The notes below the pieces were generated by a model. The model searched no databases and was not told where the DNA came from. It saw nothing but the letters and a program-made list of their open reading frames with translations. Made by a program: the position numbers and the translations under genes. Of a DNA stretch of 64,000 nucleotides, positions 1 to 9,354 are shown piece after piece (position 1 is the stretch's first letter; each line of letters opens with the position of its first letter). Source of the stretch: DTU064 sp045588245 (GTDB lineage Bacteria; Bacillota; Clostridia; Oscillospirales; CAG-272); contig JAZNDW010000011.1 of NCBI GenBank assembly GCA_045588245.1, positions 1-64,000 of the forward strand. Reading direction: 5' to 3'.

Positions 1-63
1 TCTGATTTTTTCGGGAGATGCAATGCTGATTTGAATGGAATTGAAATCGTTTAATTCGTACAT
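1..63 (-). CDS. rpoC: RNA polymerase beta' subunit, N-terminal fragment
   Basis: This is the first 21 codons of the largest RNA polymerase subunit; the rest lies beyond the window edge. The ATG at 63..61 follows an AAGGAG ribosome-binding site with good spacing. The translation begins MYELNDFNSIQISIASPEK, and the 'I-I-x-I-A-S-P-E-K-I-R' pattern is the conserved RpoC start. It sits 18 bases after the rpoB stop on the same strand, so the two are almost certainly co-transcribed. Only the identity and start can be judged here. Confidence 0.93.
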   Translation of the reverse strand, partial: MYELNDFNSIQISIASPEKIR

Positions 64-81
64 AATATTCTCTCCTTACTC

Positions 82-3000
82 TTAGTCTTCATCCGACGTA
101 TCTTCGTCTTCGTCTGCAAACAAATTGCCAAAGCCGAAATCGTCATCGTCGTCTAAATCGTCTTCGAAGTCCGAGTCGTCTTTCGAATCGGTATTAAAAC
201 CGTCTTCTTCGTCTTCGCTATCGTCGAAGATGTTCAAGTCGAATTCGTCTTCGTCTTCGTCGTCTACGCTGAAATCAAGTTCTTCCAGTTCTTCGTCTTT
301 CAAGCTATCCTTACGGCTTGCTTCGTTGTCCATCGCTTCCTCTTCTTCTTCGAATTCGCGAATCACGAGTACGTCGCCCGATTCGGTAAGCACTTTGACG
401 TCGAGCGCCAAGCTTTGCAATTCTTTCAAAAGGACTTTGAACGCTTCGGGAATACCCGGTTCGGAAATGTTTTCGCCGCGAACAATCGATTCGTACGTCT
501 TAACACGACCGTTGATATCGTCCGATTTTACGGTAAGGATTTCTTGCAAAATGTGCGCCGCGCCGTATGCTTCGAGCGCCCAAACTTCCATTTCACCGAA
601 ACGCTGACCGCCGAACTGCGCTTTACCGCCGAGAGGCTGCTGCGTGATGAGAGAGTAAGGACCTGTGGAGCGTGCGTGGATCTTATCGTCAACGAGGTGA
701 TGGAGCTTCAGATAATACATGATACCAACAGTTACGGGGTTGTCGAAGGGTTCACCCGTTCTGCCGTCATAAAGCTTGGTCTTACCGTCAACGACTCTGA
801 GCTTATCCACAGCACGGAGCTCGTTCTGATATGCACGGTCTGCTTTTTCTTCCGCCGTGAGGGCACGGTACTGTTCTCTGCCGTCAACAACGTCAATAAC
901 CTCGTAAAGCGGTTTTCCGTCGTAGTTTTCGTTATCAAAAGGAGCGCGGCCGAGACCTGCAAGTGCGAGACATTCGGTAATATCCTTTTCGTTTGCGCCG
1001 TCGAATACGGGCGTCATAACCTTCCAACCGAGAGTTCTTGCAGCCATACCGAGGTGCACTTCAAGCACCTGACCGATGTTCATTCGAGACGGAACTCCGA
1101 GAGGGTTAAGCACGATATCGAGCGGTGTGCCGTCCGGCAAGAACGGCATATCTTCGGGCGGCAGGATACGGGAAACGACACCCTTGTTACCGTGGCGTCC
1201 CGCCATCTTATCGCCGACGGAGATCTTTCTCTTCTGTGCGATGTAAACCCTTACGACCTTTGTAACGCCGGGAGCGAGGTCGTCGTCATTTTCACGGGAG
1301 AATACCTTAACATCGATAACGACGCCGGCTTCGCCGTGGGGCAGACGGAGCGATGTGTCTCTTACTTCGCGTGCCTTCTCGCCGAAGATTGCGCGGAGCA
1401 GTCTTTCTTCAGCTGTCAGCTCGGTTTCGCCCTTGGGAGTTACCTTACCGACAAGAATATCACCCGCTCTGACTTCGGTACCGATCTTAACGATACCTTC
1501 GGCTGTGAGATCCTTGAGTGCGTCCTCACCGACGTTCGGGATCTCGCGTGTGATCTCTTCCGGTCCGAGCTTTGTTTCTCTTGCTTCATGGGAATATTCC
1601 TCAACATGGATAGAGGTATATACGTCATTACGTACAAGACGTTCGTTAAGAAGTACGGCGTCCTCGTAGTTATAGCCTTCCCAGCTCATAAAGCCGATAA
1701 GAGCGTTCTTACCGAGGGAGATTTCGCCGTTCGAGGTTGCAGGACCGTCCGCGATGCATTCGCCTGCCTCAACTCTGTCTCCCACCTTAACGATGGGGCG
1801 CTGGTTGATGCACGTGCCCTGGTTGCTGCGCTTGAACTTCGTCAGATGATAAGTCTTCTTTGCGCCGGAATCGCCGTGGATCGTAATATCGTCAGCGGTA
1901 ACACGTTCAACGTAACCGCCCTCTTCGGCGATAATAACAACGCCGGAATCCATAGCTGCTTTGTATTCCATACCCGTGCCAACGATGGGAGAATCGGTAA
2001 CGAGAAGCGGGACTGCCTGCTTCTGCATGTTCGACCCCATGAGTGCGCGGGAGTTGTCATCGTTTTCAAGGAAGGGGATCATCGCCGTCGCAACGGAAAC
2101 GACCATCTTCGGAGAAACGTCCATGAAATCAACGTTTTCATGCGGAACTTCAGTGATCTCCGCACGGTCGCGTGCTGCAACGCGGCGGTTTACGAAGAAG
2201 GAATTTTCATCGAGCGGCTCGTTTGCCTGAGCTACGACGTAGTTATCCTCAACGTCAGCCGTCATGTATACGATCTCGTCGGTAACACGGCTTGTGACCT
2301 TGCCCGTTTCGGGATCGGTGATGTGTTCGACGCGGCGATAAGGAGCCTCGATGAAACCGTAGTCACTGATGCGTGCGTACGTGGAAAGATATGTGATAAG
2401 ACCGATGTTCGGACCTTCAGGCGTTTCGATCGGGCACATTCTGCCGTAGTGCGTATAGTGAACGTCACGAACGTCAAAGGATGCGCGGTCACGCGACAGA
2501 CCGCCGGGGCCGAGCGCGGACAGACGGCGCTTGTGAGTCAGCTCTGCCAGAGGGTTGTTCTGGTCCATGAACTGAGACAGGGGAGACGAGCCGAAGAACT
2601 CGCGGATAGCCGTCGTTACGGGTCTAATATTGATAAGCTGCTGAGGAGTTACGGTCTCGTTATCCTGGATAGACATCTTTTCCTTGATGTTTTTGTCCAT
2701 TCTGGAAAGACCGATTCTGAACTGGTTCTGCAGAAGCTCGCCGACAGAACGCAGACGGCGGTTACCGAGATGGTCGATATCGTCCGTCGTGCCGATTTCG
2801 TGGGAGAGATTGAGCAGATAGTTAACGGTCGCAAAGATGTCCTCTTTTGTGATATGCTTCGGGCAAAGCTCTGCGATTCTGCGGCGAACGAGAGTCTTGA
2901 TCGTCTCTATGTCACCGTCAGCTTCCTCGATGATCTCGGAAAGAACAGTGAAGTTACACTTTTCGGTAACGCCGCAGTCGGCAAGAGAATAGCCGAGAAC

Positions 3001-4068
3001 GTTAACGGGGTCAACTGTATTGTTCGAGAATACCTTTACGGTAGCACCATCGGCCGCCTCAAGGTAAACTTCGTTCACGCAGGAATTTTCGATCTCGGTC
3101 GCACGTTCGAACGTGAGCACCTCGCCTGCCTCAGCGATGATCTCGCCGGTGAGAGGGCTGACAACGTCGGCAGCGAGCTTATGGCCCTTGATACGAAGCG
3201 CAAGTGCGAGCTTCTTGTCGAACTTATATCTGCCGACAGCCGCAAGGTCATATCTCTTCGGATCGAAGAAGGAATTATTGATAAGGATCTGTGCGCTTTC
3301 AACGATTGCGGGTTCGCCCGGACGAAGACGCTTGTAGATCTCTTTGAGAGCTTCCTCACCCTCGGTCGTGTTGTTCTCAAGAGCCTGCTTTGTGAGCTCG
3401 TCCTTACGTGCGGATTCGATGAGCATCTTTTCGTCGCCGAAATACTCAACGATATCGCGTTCGGTTTCAATGCCGAGAGCACGGATGAGAACCGTAATGG
3501 GAAGCTTTCTGTTTTTGTCTATCTTGACATAGAAAATGTCGTTGATGTCTGTTTCATACTCAAGCCATGCGCCGCGGTACGGGATGACCTGTGCCGTATA
3601 AAGACGCTTACCGGTCTTATCGATGGATGAATCGTAATAGATGCCGGGAGAACGAACGATCTGCGAAACGATAACGCGCTCCGCGCCGTTGATGACGAAC
3701 GTACCCTTTTCCGTCATAAGCGGGAAATCGCCCATAAAAATTTCTGACTGCTTAACTTCACCCGTCTGTTTGTTCGTAAGGCGAACGTTCACCTTCAGCG
3801 GTGCGGCGTAGTTAGCATCATGATCCTTGCATTCTTCGACCGTGTATTTCGGTTTCGATTCGAGATTGTATGCAACAAAATCGATCAGAAGATTGCCGGA
3901 GTAGTTCGAGATGGGGGAAATGTCGCGGAACACTTCCATAAGTCCCTCGTTAACGAACCATTCAAATGACTTTTTCTGTACCTCAATCAGATTCGGGATG
4001 TCGAGAACTTCATCGATCTTCGAGAAGCTCATACGAGTGTTTCTTCCGAGCTTGTGGGGTTTTACCAT
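82..4068 (-). CDS. rpoB: DNA-directed RNA polymerase subunit beta
   Basis: This is the beta subunit of core RNA polymerase, which forms the catalytic cleft together with beta'. The 1328-residue protein is collinear with bacterial RpoB. The rifampicin-pocket region (about residues 494-527) is intact, including SQFMDQNNPLAELTHKRRLS, with the His and Ser that commonly mutate in resistant strains both in wild-type form. The C-terminal core blocks (GGKAQFGGQRFGEMEVWALEAYGA) are intact. Unusually, after VIREF the chain continues for about 90 residues rich in Asp and Glu (about 1238-1328), longer than in typical Firmicutes RpoB. The gene has its own promoter at 4166-4194 and runs into rpoC. Identity is certain; the role of the tail is unknown. 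Confidence 0.99.
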   Translation of the reverse strand: MVKPHKLGRNTRMSFSKIDEVLDIPNLIEVQKKSFEWFVNEGLMEVFRDISPISNYSGNLLIDFVAYNLESKPKYTVEECKDHDANYAAPLKVNVRLTNKQTGEVKQSEIFMGDFPLMTEKGTFVINGAERVIVSQIVRSPGIYYDSSIDKTGKRLYTAQVIPYRGAWLEYETDINDIFYVKIDKNRKLPITVLIRALGIETERDIVEYFGDEKMLIESARKDELTKQALENNTTEGEEALKEIYKRLRPGEPAIVESAQILINNSFFDPKRYDLAAVGRYKFDKKLALALRIKGHKLAADVVSPLTGEIIAEAGEVLTFERATEIENSCVNEVYLEAADGATVKVFSNNTVDPVNVLGYSLADCGVTEKCNFTVLSEIIEEADGDIETIKTLVRRRIAELCPKHITKEDIFATVNYLLNLSHEIGTTDDIDHLGNRRLRSVGELLQNQFRIGLSRMDKNIKEKMSIQDNETVTPQQLINIRPVTTAIREFFGSSPLSQFMDQNNPLAELTHKRRLSALGPGGLSRDRASFDVRDVHYTHYGRMCPIETPEGPNIGLITYLSTYARISDYGFIEAPYRRVEHITDPETGKVTSRVTDEIVYMTADVEDNYVVAQANEPLDENSFFVNRRVAARDRAEITEVPHENVDFMDVSPKMVVSVATAMIPFLENDDNSRALMGSNMQKQAVPLLVTDSPIVGTGMEYKAAMDSGVVIIAEEGGYVERVTADDITIHGDSGAKKTYHLTKFKRSNQGTCINQRPIVKVGDRVEAGECIADGPATSNGEISLGKNALIGFMSWEGYNYEDAVLLNERLVRNDVYTSIHVEEYSHEARETKLGPEEITREIPNVGEDALKDLTAEGIVKIGTEVRAGDILVGKVTPKGETELTAEERLLRAIFGEKAREVRDTSLRLPHGEAGVVIDVKVFSRENDDDLAPGVTKVVRVYIAQKRKISVGDKMAGRHGNKGVVSRILPPEDMPFLPDGTPLDIVLNPLGVPSRMNIGQVLEVHLGMAARTLGWKVMTPVFDGANEKDITECLALAGLGRAPFDNENYDGKPLYEVIDVVDGREQYRALTAEEKADRAYQNELRAVDKLRVVDGKTKLYDGRTGEPFDNPVTVGIMYYLKLHHLVDDKIHARSTGPYSLITQQPLGGKAQFGGQRFGEMEVWALEAYGAAHILQEILTVKSDDINGRVKTYESIVRGENISEPGIPEAFKVLLKELQSLALDVKVLTESGDVLVIREFEEEEEAMDNEASRKDSLKDEELEELDFSVDDEDEDEFDLNIFDDSEDEEDGFNTDSKDDSDFEDDLDDDDDFGFGNLFADEDEDTSDED

Positions 4069-4165
4069 CTTGCTTTGTCACTCCTTCGTTATATTTACAA
4101 GTGTGTATTAACGCAATATTATATATAATAATAATATATATAAACGCAAAACGATGCAGTTTATA

Positions 4166-4194
4166 ATTTTATCACCCACCCCGTAAATTGTCAA
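4166..4194 (-). promoter_or_regulatory. rpoBC promoter
   Basis: On the minus strand a TTGACA box (4194..4189), a 17-base spacer and TAAAAT (4171..4166) form a near-consensus sigma-A promoter. The transcript would start near 4159, giving a leader of about 90 bases before rpoB. It suggests that rpoBC is transcribed on its own here rather than from rplJL. Confidence 0.75.
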
Positions 4195-4354
4195 GTGTGA
4201 TTGGAAAATATTTATGTAATTGCACGGATTTTCGCACGTATTTACATTTTGTTATATATATTTTTACCGATTTTTTACATATTAATTTTCTGTAAATTTT
4301 CGCCGTTTTCGTCGCTGATCTCAAAAAAAGTTTGATGTTTTTTTAATTTAGGTA

Positions 4355-4383
4355 TTGCTATTTCCGTTCATTCATGGTAATAT
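4355..4383 (+). promoter_or_regulatory. rpsT promoter
   Basis: TTGCTA (4355-4360), a 17-base spacer and TAATAT (4378-4383) make a good sigma-A promoter. The transcript would begin near 4390 and carry a leader of about 95 bases. Confidence 0.7.
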
Positions 4384-4409
4384 ATCTAATTGTGAAGCGA
4401 GAATGCGCT

Positions 4410-4444
4410 CGACGCACCCTCTCAGGCGTCGGCAGTTCATCTGC
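4410..4444 (+). promoter_or_regulatory. Structured rpsT leader
   Basis: The leader holds a stem CGACGC/GCGTCG (4410-4415 with 4426-4431, 10-base loop), followed directly by a small GCAG/CTGC stem (4432-4444). Several ribosomal protein genes are autoregulated by such leaders. Whether this one binds S20 is inference only. Confidence 0.35.
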
Positions 4445-4483
4445 AGAATATCAAAACACAAATAATAGTAGGAGGAACAGACC

Positions 4484-4747
4484 ATGCCTAATATCAAGTC
4501 CGCGAAAAAGCGCGTTCGCGTAAGCGAGAAGAAGAATCTTCAGAACAGAATGTTCAAGTCGGCTCTTCACACTTCCATCCGCAAGTACACTGCTGCTCTT
4601 GAAGCAGGTGACAAGGAAGCCGCTGCTACTATCTATCGCGAAACAGTTAAGAAGCTCGACCAGGGCGTTGCTAAGGGAATCATCCACAAGAATAACGCCG
4701 CACGCAAGAAGAGCCAGTTCACCAAGGCGCTCTCCGAGCTCGCATAA
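4484..4747 (+). CDS. rpsT: 30S ribosomal protein S20
   Basis: This small basic protein binds 16S rRNA early in assembly of the 30S subunit. The 87-residue product starts MPNIKSAKKRVRVSEKKNLQ and contains the typical NAARKKSQFTKAL end, matching S20 over its whole length. The ATG follows an AGGAGG site (about 4471-4476). It is a single-gene unit with its own promoter at 4355-4383 and a terminator just downstream, and it is divergent from rpoB. Identity is secure from length, basic composition and conserved ends. Confidence 0.97.
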   Translation: MPNIKSAKKRVRVSEKKNLQNRMFKSALHTSIRKYTAALEAGDKEAAATIYRETVKKLDQGVAKGIIHKNNAARKKSQFTKALSELA

Positions 4748-4767
4748 CATCATAATATCTGCAAAAC

Positions 4768-4809
4768 AACGCGAACGCCACCGCTCACACGGCAGTTCGC
4801 GTTTTTTTG
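4768..4809 (+). terminator. rpsT terminator
   Basis: AACGCGAAC (4768-4776) pairs with GTTCGCGTT (4795-4803) around an 18-base loop, followed by a run of T. Confidence 0.8.
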
Positions 4810-4820
4810 TTTTCACAAAG

Positions 4821-4849
4821 AAAAATGCAGGCTTTCGCCTGCATTTTTT
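4821..4849. terminator. Bidirectional terminator
   Basis: A 12-bp stem, AAAAATGCAGGC/GCCTGCATTTTT, with a TTTC loop has A and T runs on both sides. It can stop transcription from rpsT and from the convergent metG-tatD-hydrolase operon. Confidence 0.85.
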
Positions 4850-4862
4850 CATTATTATAAAC

Positions 4863-6449
4863 TTATCCATAGAAATAATGTCCGCCGAGCTTAAAGAGGA
4901 ACGGCCTGTTTTTCGACGCCCACGTTCCCGTGCCGAGAGAATCGTAGAAAAGGATCCTCGTATCGTAACGGTAGCCTTCAAGGCACATCTTCGCCGCGCG
5001 TACGCACCGCGCAAGCGGTTCTTCCTTGAAAGCGTTCGTGTTAACGACCGTAAACTGATTCTTCTGATAAAGTACGGCATATACCGTGTCCGGAAATTCG
5101 GAGCTTTCCACACGGTTCAAAATGAGAGACGCAACCGCAAGCAGTCCGTTAAAAGGCTCGTACCCTGCCTCGCAGGTCAAAACACGTGCGATCAGGCTGA
5201 GCGTTTCCGCATCGTAAAAATCGTCGCCGTTTTTGATGTAGCTTCCCTTCGCAGTGACAAAAACATCGTTGCCGAGCGTTTTCACCGTTGAACCGAATAT
5301 CTTCACCATAACGTCGATCGGCGCATAAACGGCGCCGCTCTGCACCTTGATTTCGCTGCAGGGTAAACAACGGTTGTTAGCCTCAATATACGGATTCCCC
5401 TTACCTGCGGATATCGTGATACCTGTTCCCTTCACCGTTGCCTTAGAGCCGTCGTCGGCAGTCTTGAGTTCCGACGAATCAATGGCTTTTGAGAACGCAA
5501 CGACAGGAACGTATGCCACACCGTCTATGTAAATCACCTTGAGAGCGACCTCTTCCGAGTTGATATAAAGCGTTTTTACGTCGGACTCGGGTATAGGTGC
5601 ATTCGGGTCGGCATCTCCGCAAACGGAGCAGAATCCGTCCTTATATGAATGACCGTTAGCCGAACCGCTCGTTTTTCCGCAAACAGAACACGTTTTCGCC
5701 TTTATGCATGTCGCGTCAAGCCACTTGTGTCCGGGCACCTCTCCGTTTTTGGCGCCGCAGACCGAACATTTCATGGGGCTTTCACAGCCTATGTTTTTCC
5801 ATGCGTGACCGAGAGGTTCGCCTTTCGTATCACCGCAGCGAACGCACTCGCGTGCCTTCGTGCAGGTAGCCGACGCATAATCGTGGCCGAGGGCACCGCC
5901 CTCAACCTCGCCGCAAGCGGAACACGTTTTTGCCGTCAGGCAATTCGCATCGTTCCACACGTGCTCAAGCTCAGGACCGCCGACGGTCCCGCATACAGAG
6001 CAGTACTGCGGAGTGTTGCAGGTAGCTTCGCGCCACGTGTGCTCATTCGGCTCGCCTTCGGTTGCCCCGCAAACTGTACACGTCATAGGCTTGTCGCATC
6101 TTGCATCCGACCAGATGTGCTCTTCGCAGACCGTAGTTTCCGTCGAGTCTGTATCCGTTTCGGTTTCTTCGCTCTCACCGTTCGTTTCGTCGGGAGAACC
6201 GTCTTCAACGTCGCCGACACCGTCAGCTTCCGGCGGATCTTCCGTATTCACTTCGGAATCGGTAACAGTATCCGTACCGTCGCCGTCATTAAACACTGTG
6301 TCCTCGGAATTCGCGCCGTCTTCATTGGAACGGAACTGCGCTCCGACAAAATATGTCGTAACCATAACGACCAGCACGACCAATATGACCGCAAAGACCA
6401 ATTTTAAGTTTGTCGAGCCCGAAGGTTTCATATTAAGCCGTAATTTCAA
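4863..6449 (-). CDS. SleB-type cell wall hydrolase with Cys/His repeats
   Basis: This is a predicted membrane-anchored cell wall hydrolase. The order is: a signal-anchor segment (about 15-37), an acidic Ser/Thr/Glu-rich linker (41-108), six 26-residue repeats plus a half repeat (111-280), a copper-amine-oxidase-N-like domain (293-402) and a SleB/Hydrolase_2 domain (409-528). Each repeat has the form H-x-W-x6-C-x5-C-x-x-C-G, so it could bind metal. In the hydrolase domain the expected catalytic Glu (about 427) lies in ARVLTCEAGYEPF, followed by AVASLILNRV. The start is taken as TTG at 6449, eight bases after AAGGAGG; an ATG at 6431 is the alternative. It lies downstream of tatD in the metG operon. 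SleB enzymes open the spore cortex, but the long stalk suggests another wall-remodelling role is possible. Confidence 0.82.
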   Translation of the reverse strand: MKLRLNMKPSGSTNLKLVFAVILVVLVVMVTTYFVGAQFRSNEDGANSEDTVFNDGDGTDTVTDSEVNTEDPPEADGVGDVEDGSPDETNGESEETETDTDSTETTVCEEHIWSDARCDKPMTCTVCGATEGEPNEHTWREATCNTPQYCSVCGTVGGPELEHVWNDANCLTAKTCSACGEVEGGALGHDYASATCTKARECVRCGDTKGEPLGHAWKNIGCESPMKCSVCGAKNGEVPGHKWLDATCIKAKTCSVCGKTSGSANGHSYKDGFCSVCGDADPNAPIPESDVKTLYINSEEVALKVIYIDGVAYVPVVAFSKAIDSSELKTADDGSKATVKGTGITISAGKGNPYIEANNRCLPCSEIKVQSGAVYAPIDVMVKIFGSTVKTLGNDVFVTAKGSYIKNGDDFYDAETLSLIARVLTCEAGYEPFNGLLAVASLILNRVESSEFPDTVYAVLYQKNQFTVVNTNAFKEEPLARCVRAAKMCLEGYRYDTRILFYDSLGTGTWASKNRPFLFKLGGHYFYG

Positions 6450-6498
6450 ACGTTCTCCCTCCTTCCCGAATTTTTTTGTAGAGCAATCGTTTATGCTT

Positions 6499-7299
6499 TT
6501 ATTCTATGCCGTAGAAGCGTTTCGCATTCTCCGTCGTAAGCCTTGCCGCTTCGTCCGCAGAAAGACCGATCGCCTCACCGAGCGCCGCCGCCGTAAACGG
6601 CATATAACCGGAATAGTTCAGTTTGCTTCTGTACGGCACAGGTGTCAGATAAGGGCAGTCCGTTTCCATAAGCAAATTTTCATGCGGGACAGCCGCGGCG
6701 GCTTGTCGTGTTTTTTCGGCATTTTTGAAGGTCAAAACTCCGCCGAATGAGAAATAAAATCCCATGTCTGCATACTGTCTTGCCATCTCGGCGCTTCCCG
6801 AGTAACAATGCAGCATGATTTTTTTACCGCGGTATTTTTTCAGTATGTCAAAAGTGTCACCGTGTGCGTCGCGCGAATGGATAACGATCGGCTTATCGAA
6901 TCGGCACGCTATATTCAGCTGCTCCAGGAACAAATCGTGCTGTTTTTCCTTATTCGCGTCGGGATAGTGATAGTCAAGTCCCATTTCGCCAACGGCAACA
7001 ACGCGCGGATGCGCCATCATAGCAGCAAGCTCCGCCATCGCATCGTCAAGCGACGCATACGAATCCGTCTCCGACGGATGTATACCGACAGAAGCGTATA
7101 CAGCAGGCATACTGCTGTCATGTGCCGACATGTCTGCGATCTCTATTGCCCGGCGCGACGTTTGCAGGCATGCACCCGAATTTACGATATAGCCGACTCC
7201 AGCCGCCTTCGCCATGCGAAGTGCGGCAGCGGCACCGCCGTCAAATGCGGTGTCATACCGACTGTCATCATAGTGAGCGTGTGAATCAAAAAGTATCAT
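6499..7299 (-). CDS. tatD: TatD family metal-dependent hydrolase (DNase)
   Basis: TatD proteins are TIM-barrel metallohydrolases with 3'-5' exonuclease activity on DNA or RNA. The 266-residue protein matches the family length. It has all the metal ligands in order: SHAHYD near the start, VGEMGLDYH, the VIHSRDA and LHCYSGS histidines, and the late ETDCPYLTP aspartate. The ATG lies seven bases after the metG stop, a pairing common in Firmicutes, so the genes share a transcript. The cellular substrate is not shown by the sequence. Confidence 0.93.
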   Translation of the reverse strand: MILFDSHAHYDDSRYDTAFDGGAAAALRMAKAAGVGYIVNSGACLQTSRRAIEIADMSAHDSSMPAVYASVGIHPSETDSYASLDDAMAELAAMMAHPRVVAVGEMGLDYHYPDANKEKQHDLFLEQLNIACRFDKPIVIHSRDAHGDTFDILKKYRGKKIMLHCYSGSAEMARQYADMGFYFSFGGVLTFKNAEKTRQAAAAVPHENLLMETDCPYLTPVPYRSKLNYSGYMPFTAAALGEAIGLSADEAARLTTENAKRFYGIE

Positions 7300-7306
7300 A
7301 TATTAA

Positions 7307-9280
7307 TTATCTTACGCGTTCGCCGAGCGGAGTATCGTCCGCAAGGAATACGACGCGCACCTCATCCTTGCCCGAAGCGAGGATCATACCGTTACTTTCG
7401 ATTCCGCAAAGCACTGCAGTCTTAAGATTTGCCACAACGATGATCTTCTTGCCGATAAGAGCGTCGGGCTCATACCACTTTGCGATACCCGAAACGACCG
7501 TACGCGTTTCATATCCGAGATCAATCTTCAGCTTCAGGAGCTTCTTCGCCTTCGGTACGCGCTCACATTCGAGCACCTGTGCTGTACGAAGCTCGACTTT
7601 CATGAAGTCTTCAATACCGATTTGTGCGATCCCGTCGGGCTTTTCAGGCTTCGGCGCCCCTTCGGCTGCCGCCTTTATCATAGCCTCGCGTTCAGCTTCT
7701 ATCTCGGCCAAGAACTTCGCCTCGTCAATGCGTGCAAAGAGAGCCTTCGGCTCGCCTGTCGGTCTGCCCGATACAAGCTTACCGAACGTTTCAAGCTCGT
7801 CGTAATCATTTTCGTCCGTGTTGAGCTGGGAAAGAATGCTTTCCGCCGTTGCGGGAACGAAAGGATAAAGAAGCACTGCAGCGATTCTGATAGATTCAAG
7901 CAGATTATATATAACAGTTCCGAGGCGTGCGTATTCAGCCTCGCCGCCCTTTGCAAGCGTCCAAGGCGTCGTTTCGTCGATGTACTTATTCGCGCGGCGA
8001 AGAGCCGTGAATATTGCCTCCGTTGCGTCGGCAACGTGATAGGAAAGCATACATTCGTAAACCTTATCAACGGCTTCGGCAAATGCCGCCTTCAGCTCGC
8101 AGTCAAGGTCCGTTTGTTCCGTAGGCGTCGGAACGACACCGTCAAAGTACTTTTTACACATGGAAAGCGTGCGCTGAACGAGGTTTCCGAGATTGTTTGC
8201 AAGGTCGGTGTTATAACGGCTCACAACAGATTCCCATGTGATGCTTCCGTCGGATGCATAAGGCATTTCCGCAAGCGCATAATATCTTACGCCGTCAACA
8301 CCGACGCGGTTTGCCATGTCGTCGGCATAGATGATGTTGCCCTTGGATTTGGACATCTTATCGGCGCCGAAGTTGAACCACGGGTGTCCGAACACCTTCT
8401 TCGGAAGCGGAATTCCCATAGACATCAGGAATATAGGCCAATAAATCGTATGGAAGCGCAGGATATCCTTGCCGATGATGTGAACGTCGGCAGGCCAGTT
8501 GTATCTGAACGCTTCGGGCTGTTCGTCATGATCGGGATCGTAGCCGAGCGCGGTGATGTAGTTGGACAGCGCATCGAGCCAGACGTACGTTACGTGATTT
8601 TCGTCAAAGGAAACGGGGATGCCCCATTTGAAGGACGAACGGGAAACGCAGAGGTCCTGAAGTCCGGGCAGAAGGAAGTTGTTGAGCATTTCCTTTTTTC
8701 TTCCCTCGGGCTCGATGAATCCGGGATTTTCTTCGATATGCTTGATAAGCTGCGGTGCGTATTTGCTCATCTTGAAGAAATACGCTTCTTCGCGCTTGCG
8801 CTCAACGGGACGTCCGCAGTCGGGGCACTTACCGTCCGTCACCTGTGTGTCGGTGAAGAAGCTTTCGCAGGGTACGCAGTACCAGCCTTCGTAATGTCCT
8901 TTATATATGTCGCCCTTTTCGTACATTCTGCGGAACATATGCTGAACTGCCGCTTCGTGGTTTTCATCCGTCGTACGGATGAAATAATCATAGCTTGTGT
9001 TCATCAGATCCCAGATCGAACGCACCTCTGCGGCAACGCGGTCAACGTGCTCCTTCGGGCTGATGCCCGCCTCTTTTGCAAGATTTTCGATCTTCTCGCC
9101 GTGTTCGTCCGTGCCGGTGCAGAAGAATACCTGCTCGCCGAGCTGACGGTGGAATCGTGCGACAGCATCGGTCATGATGACCTCGTACGTGTTGCCGAAA
9201 TGGGGCTTACGCGACGCATACGCGATCGCTGTTGTGATATAAAATTTCTTGTTTTTGTGTTCGCCGTAATGTTCTCTCAC
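7307..9280 (-). CDS. metG: Methionyl-tRNA synthetase
   Basis: This enzyme charges tRNA(Met) with methionine. The order is: the class I catalytic core with the HIGH-like KPHFGNTYE motif, a zinc knuckle (C-x2-C then C-x2-C in CPDCGRP), the KMSKSKGN loop, an anticodon-binding helical domain, and a C-terminal EMAPII-type tRNA-binding domain of about 105 residues (from IGIEDFMKVELRTAQVL). The frame is open to an ATG at 9343, but the -10 box of the promoter (9355-9360) would place transcription start almost on it. A GTG at 9280 preceded by GAGGCGGAG is therefore the more likely start and gives about 657 residues. It is the first gene of metG-tatD-hydrolase. Confidence 0.96.
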   Translation of the reverse strand: MREHYGEHKNKKFYITTAIAYASRKPHFGNTYEVIMTDAVARFHRQLGEQVFFCTGTDEHGEKIENLAKEAGISPKEHVDRVAAEVRSIWDLMNTSYDYFIRTTDENHEAAVQHMFRRMYEKGDIYKGHYEGWYCVPCESFFTDTQVTDGKCPDCGRPVERKREEAYFFKMSKYAPQLIKHIEENPGFIEPEGRKKEMLNNFLLPGLQDLCVSRSSFKWGIPVSFDENHVTYVWLDALSNYITALGYDPDHDEQPEAFRYNWPADVHIIGKDILRFHTIYWPIFLMSMGIPLPKKVFGHPWFNFGADKMSKSKGNIIYADDMANRVGVDGVRYYALAEMPYASDGSITWESVVSRYNTDLANNLGNLVQRTLSMCKKYFDGVVPTPTEQTDLDCELKAAFAEAVDKVYECMLSYHVADATEAIFTALRRANKYIDETTPWTLAKGGEAEYARLGTVIYNLLESIRIAAVLLYPFVPATAESILSQLNTDENDYDELETFGKLVSGRPTGEPKALFARIDEAKFLAEIEAEREAMIKAAAEGAPKPEKPDGIAQIGIEDFMKVELRTAQVLECERVPKAKKLLKLKIDLGYETRTVVSGIAKWYEPDALIGKKIIVVANLKTAVLCGIESNGMILASGKDEVRVVFLADDTPLGERVR

Positions 9281-9354
9281 GGTAATGCTCCGCCTCACTT
9301 TCATTACTTTTGTGCTGCAGATGAGCAGCACATATTTATCCATTATACGAGGCG

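Larger units (their letters stand above)
4069..4483. other. Divergent intergenic region rpoB/rpsT
   Basis: This 415-base AT-rich region holds the rpoB promoter on the minus strand and the rpsT promoter on the plus strand. The stretch from about 4200 to 4340 is very AT-rich and shows no ORF or recognisable RNA. There are no signs of rplJ or rplL, which usually precede rpoB. Confidence 0.7.

Noticed and set aside
415..3630. 1071-codon open frame on the plus strand
   Set aside because: It is fully antisense to rpoB, has no ribosome site or family match, and its codons mirror the rpoB frame.
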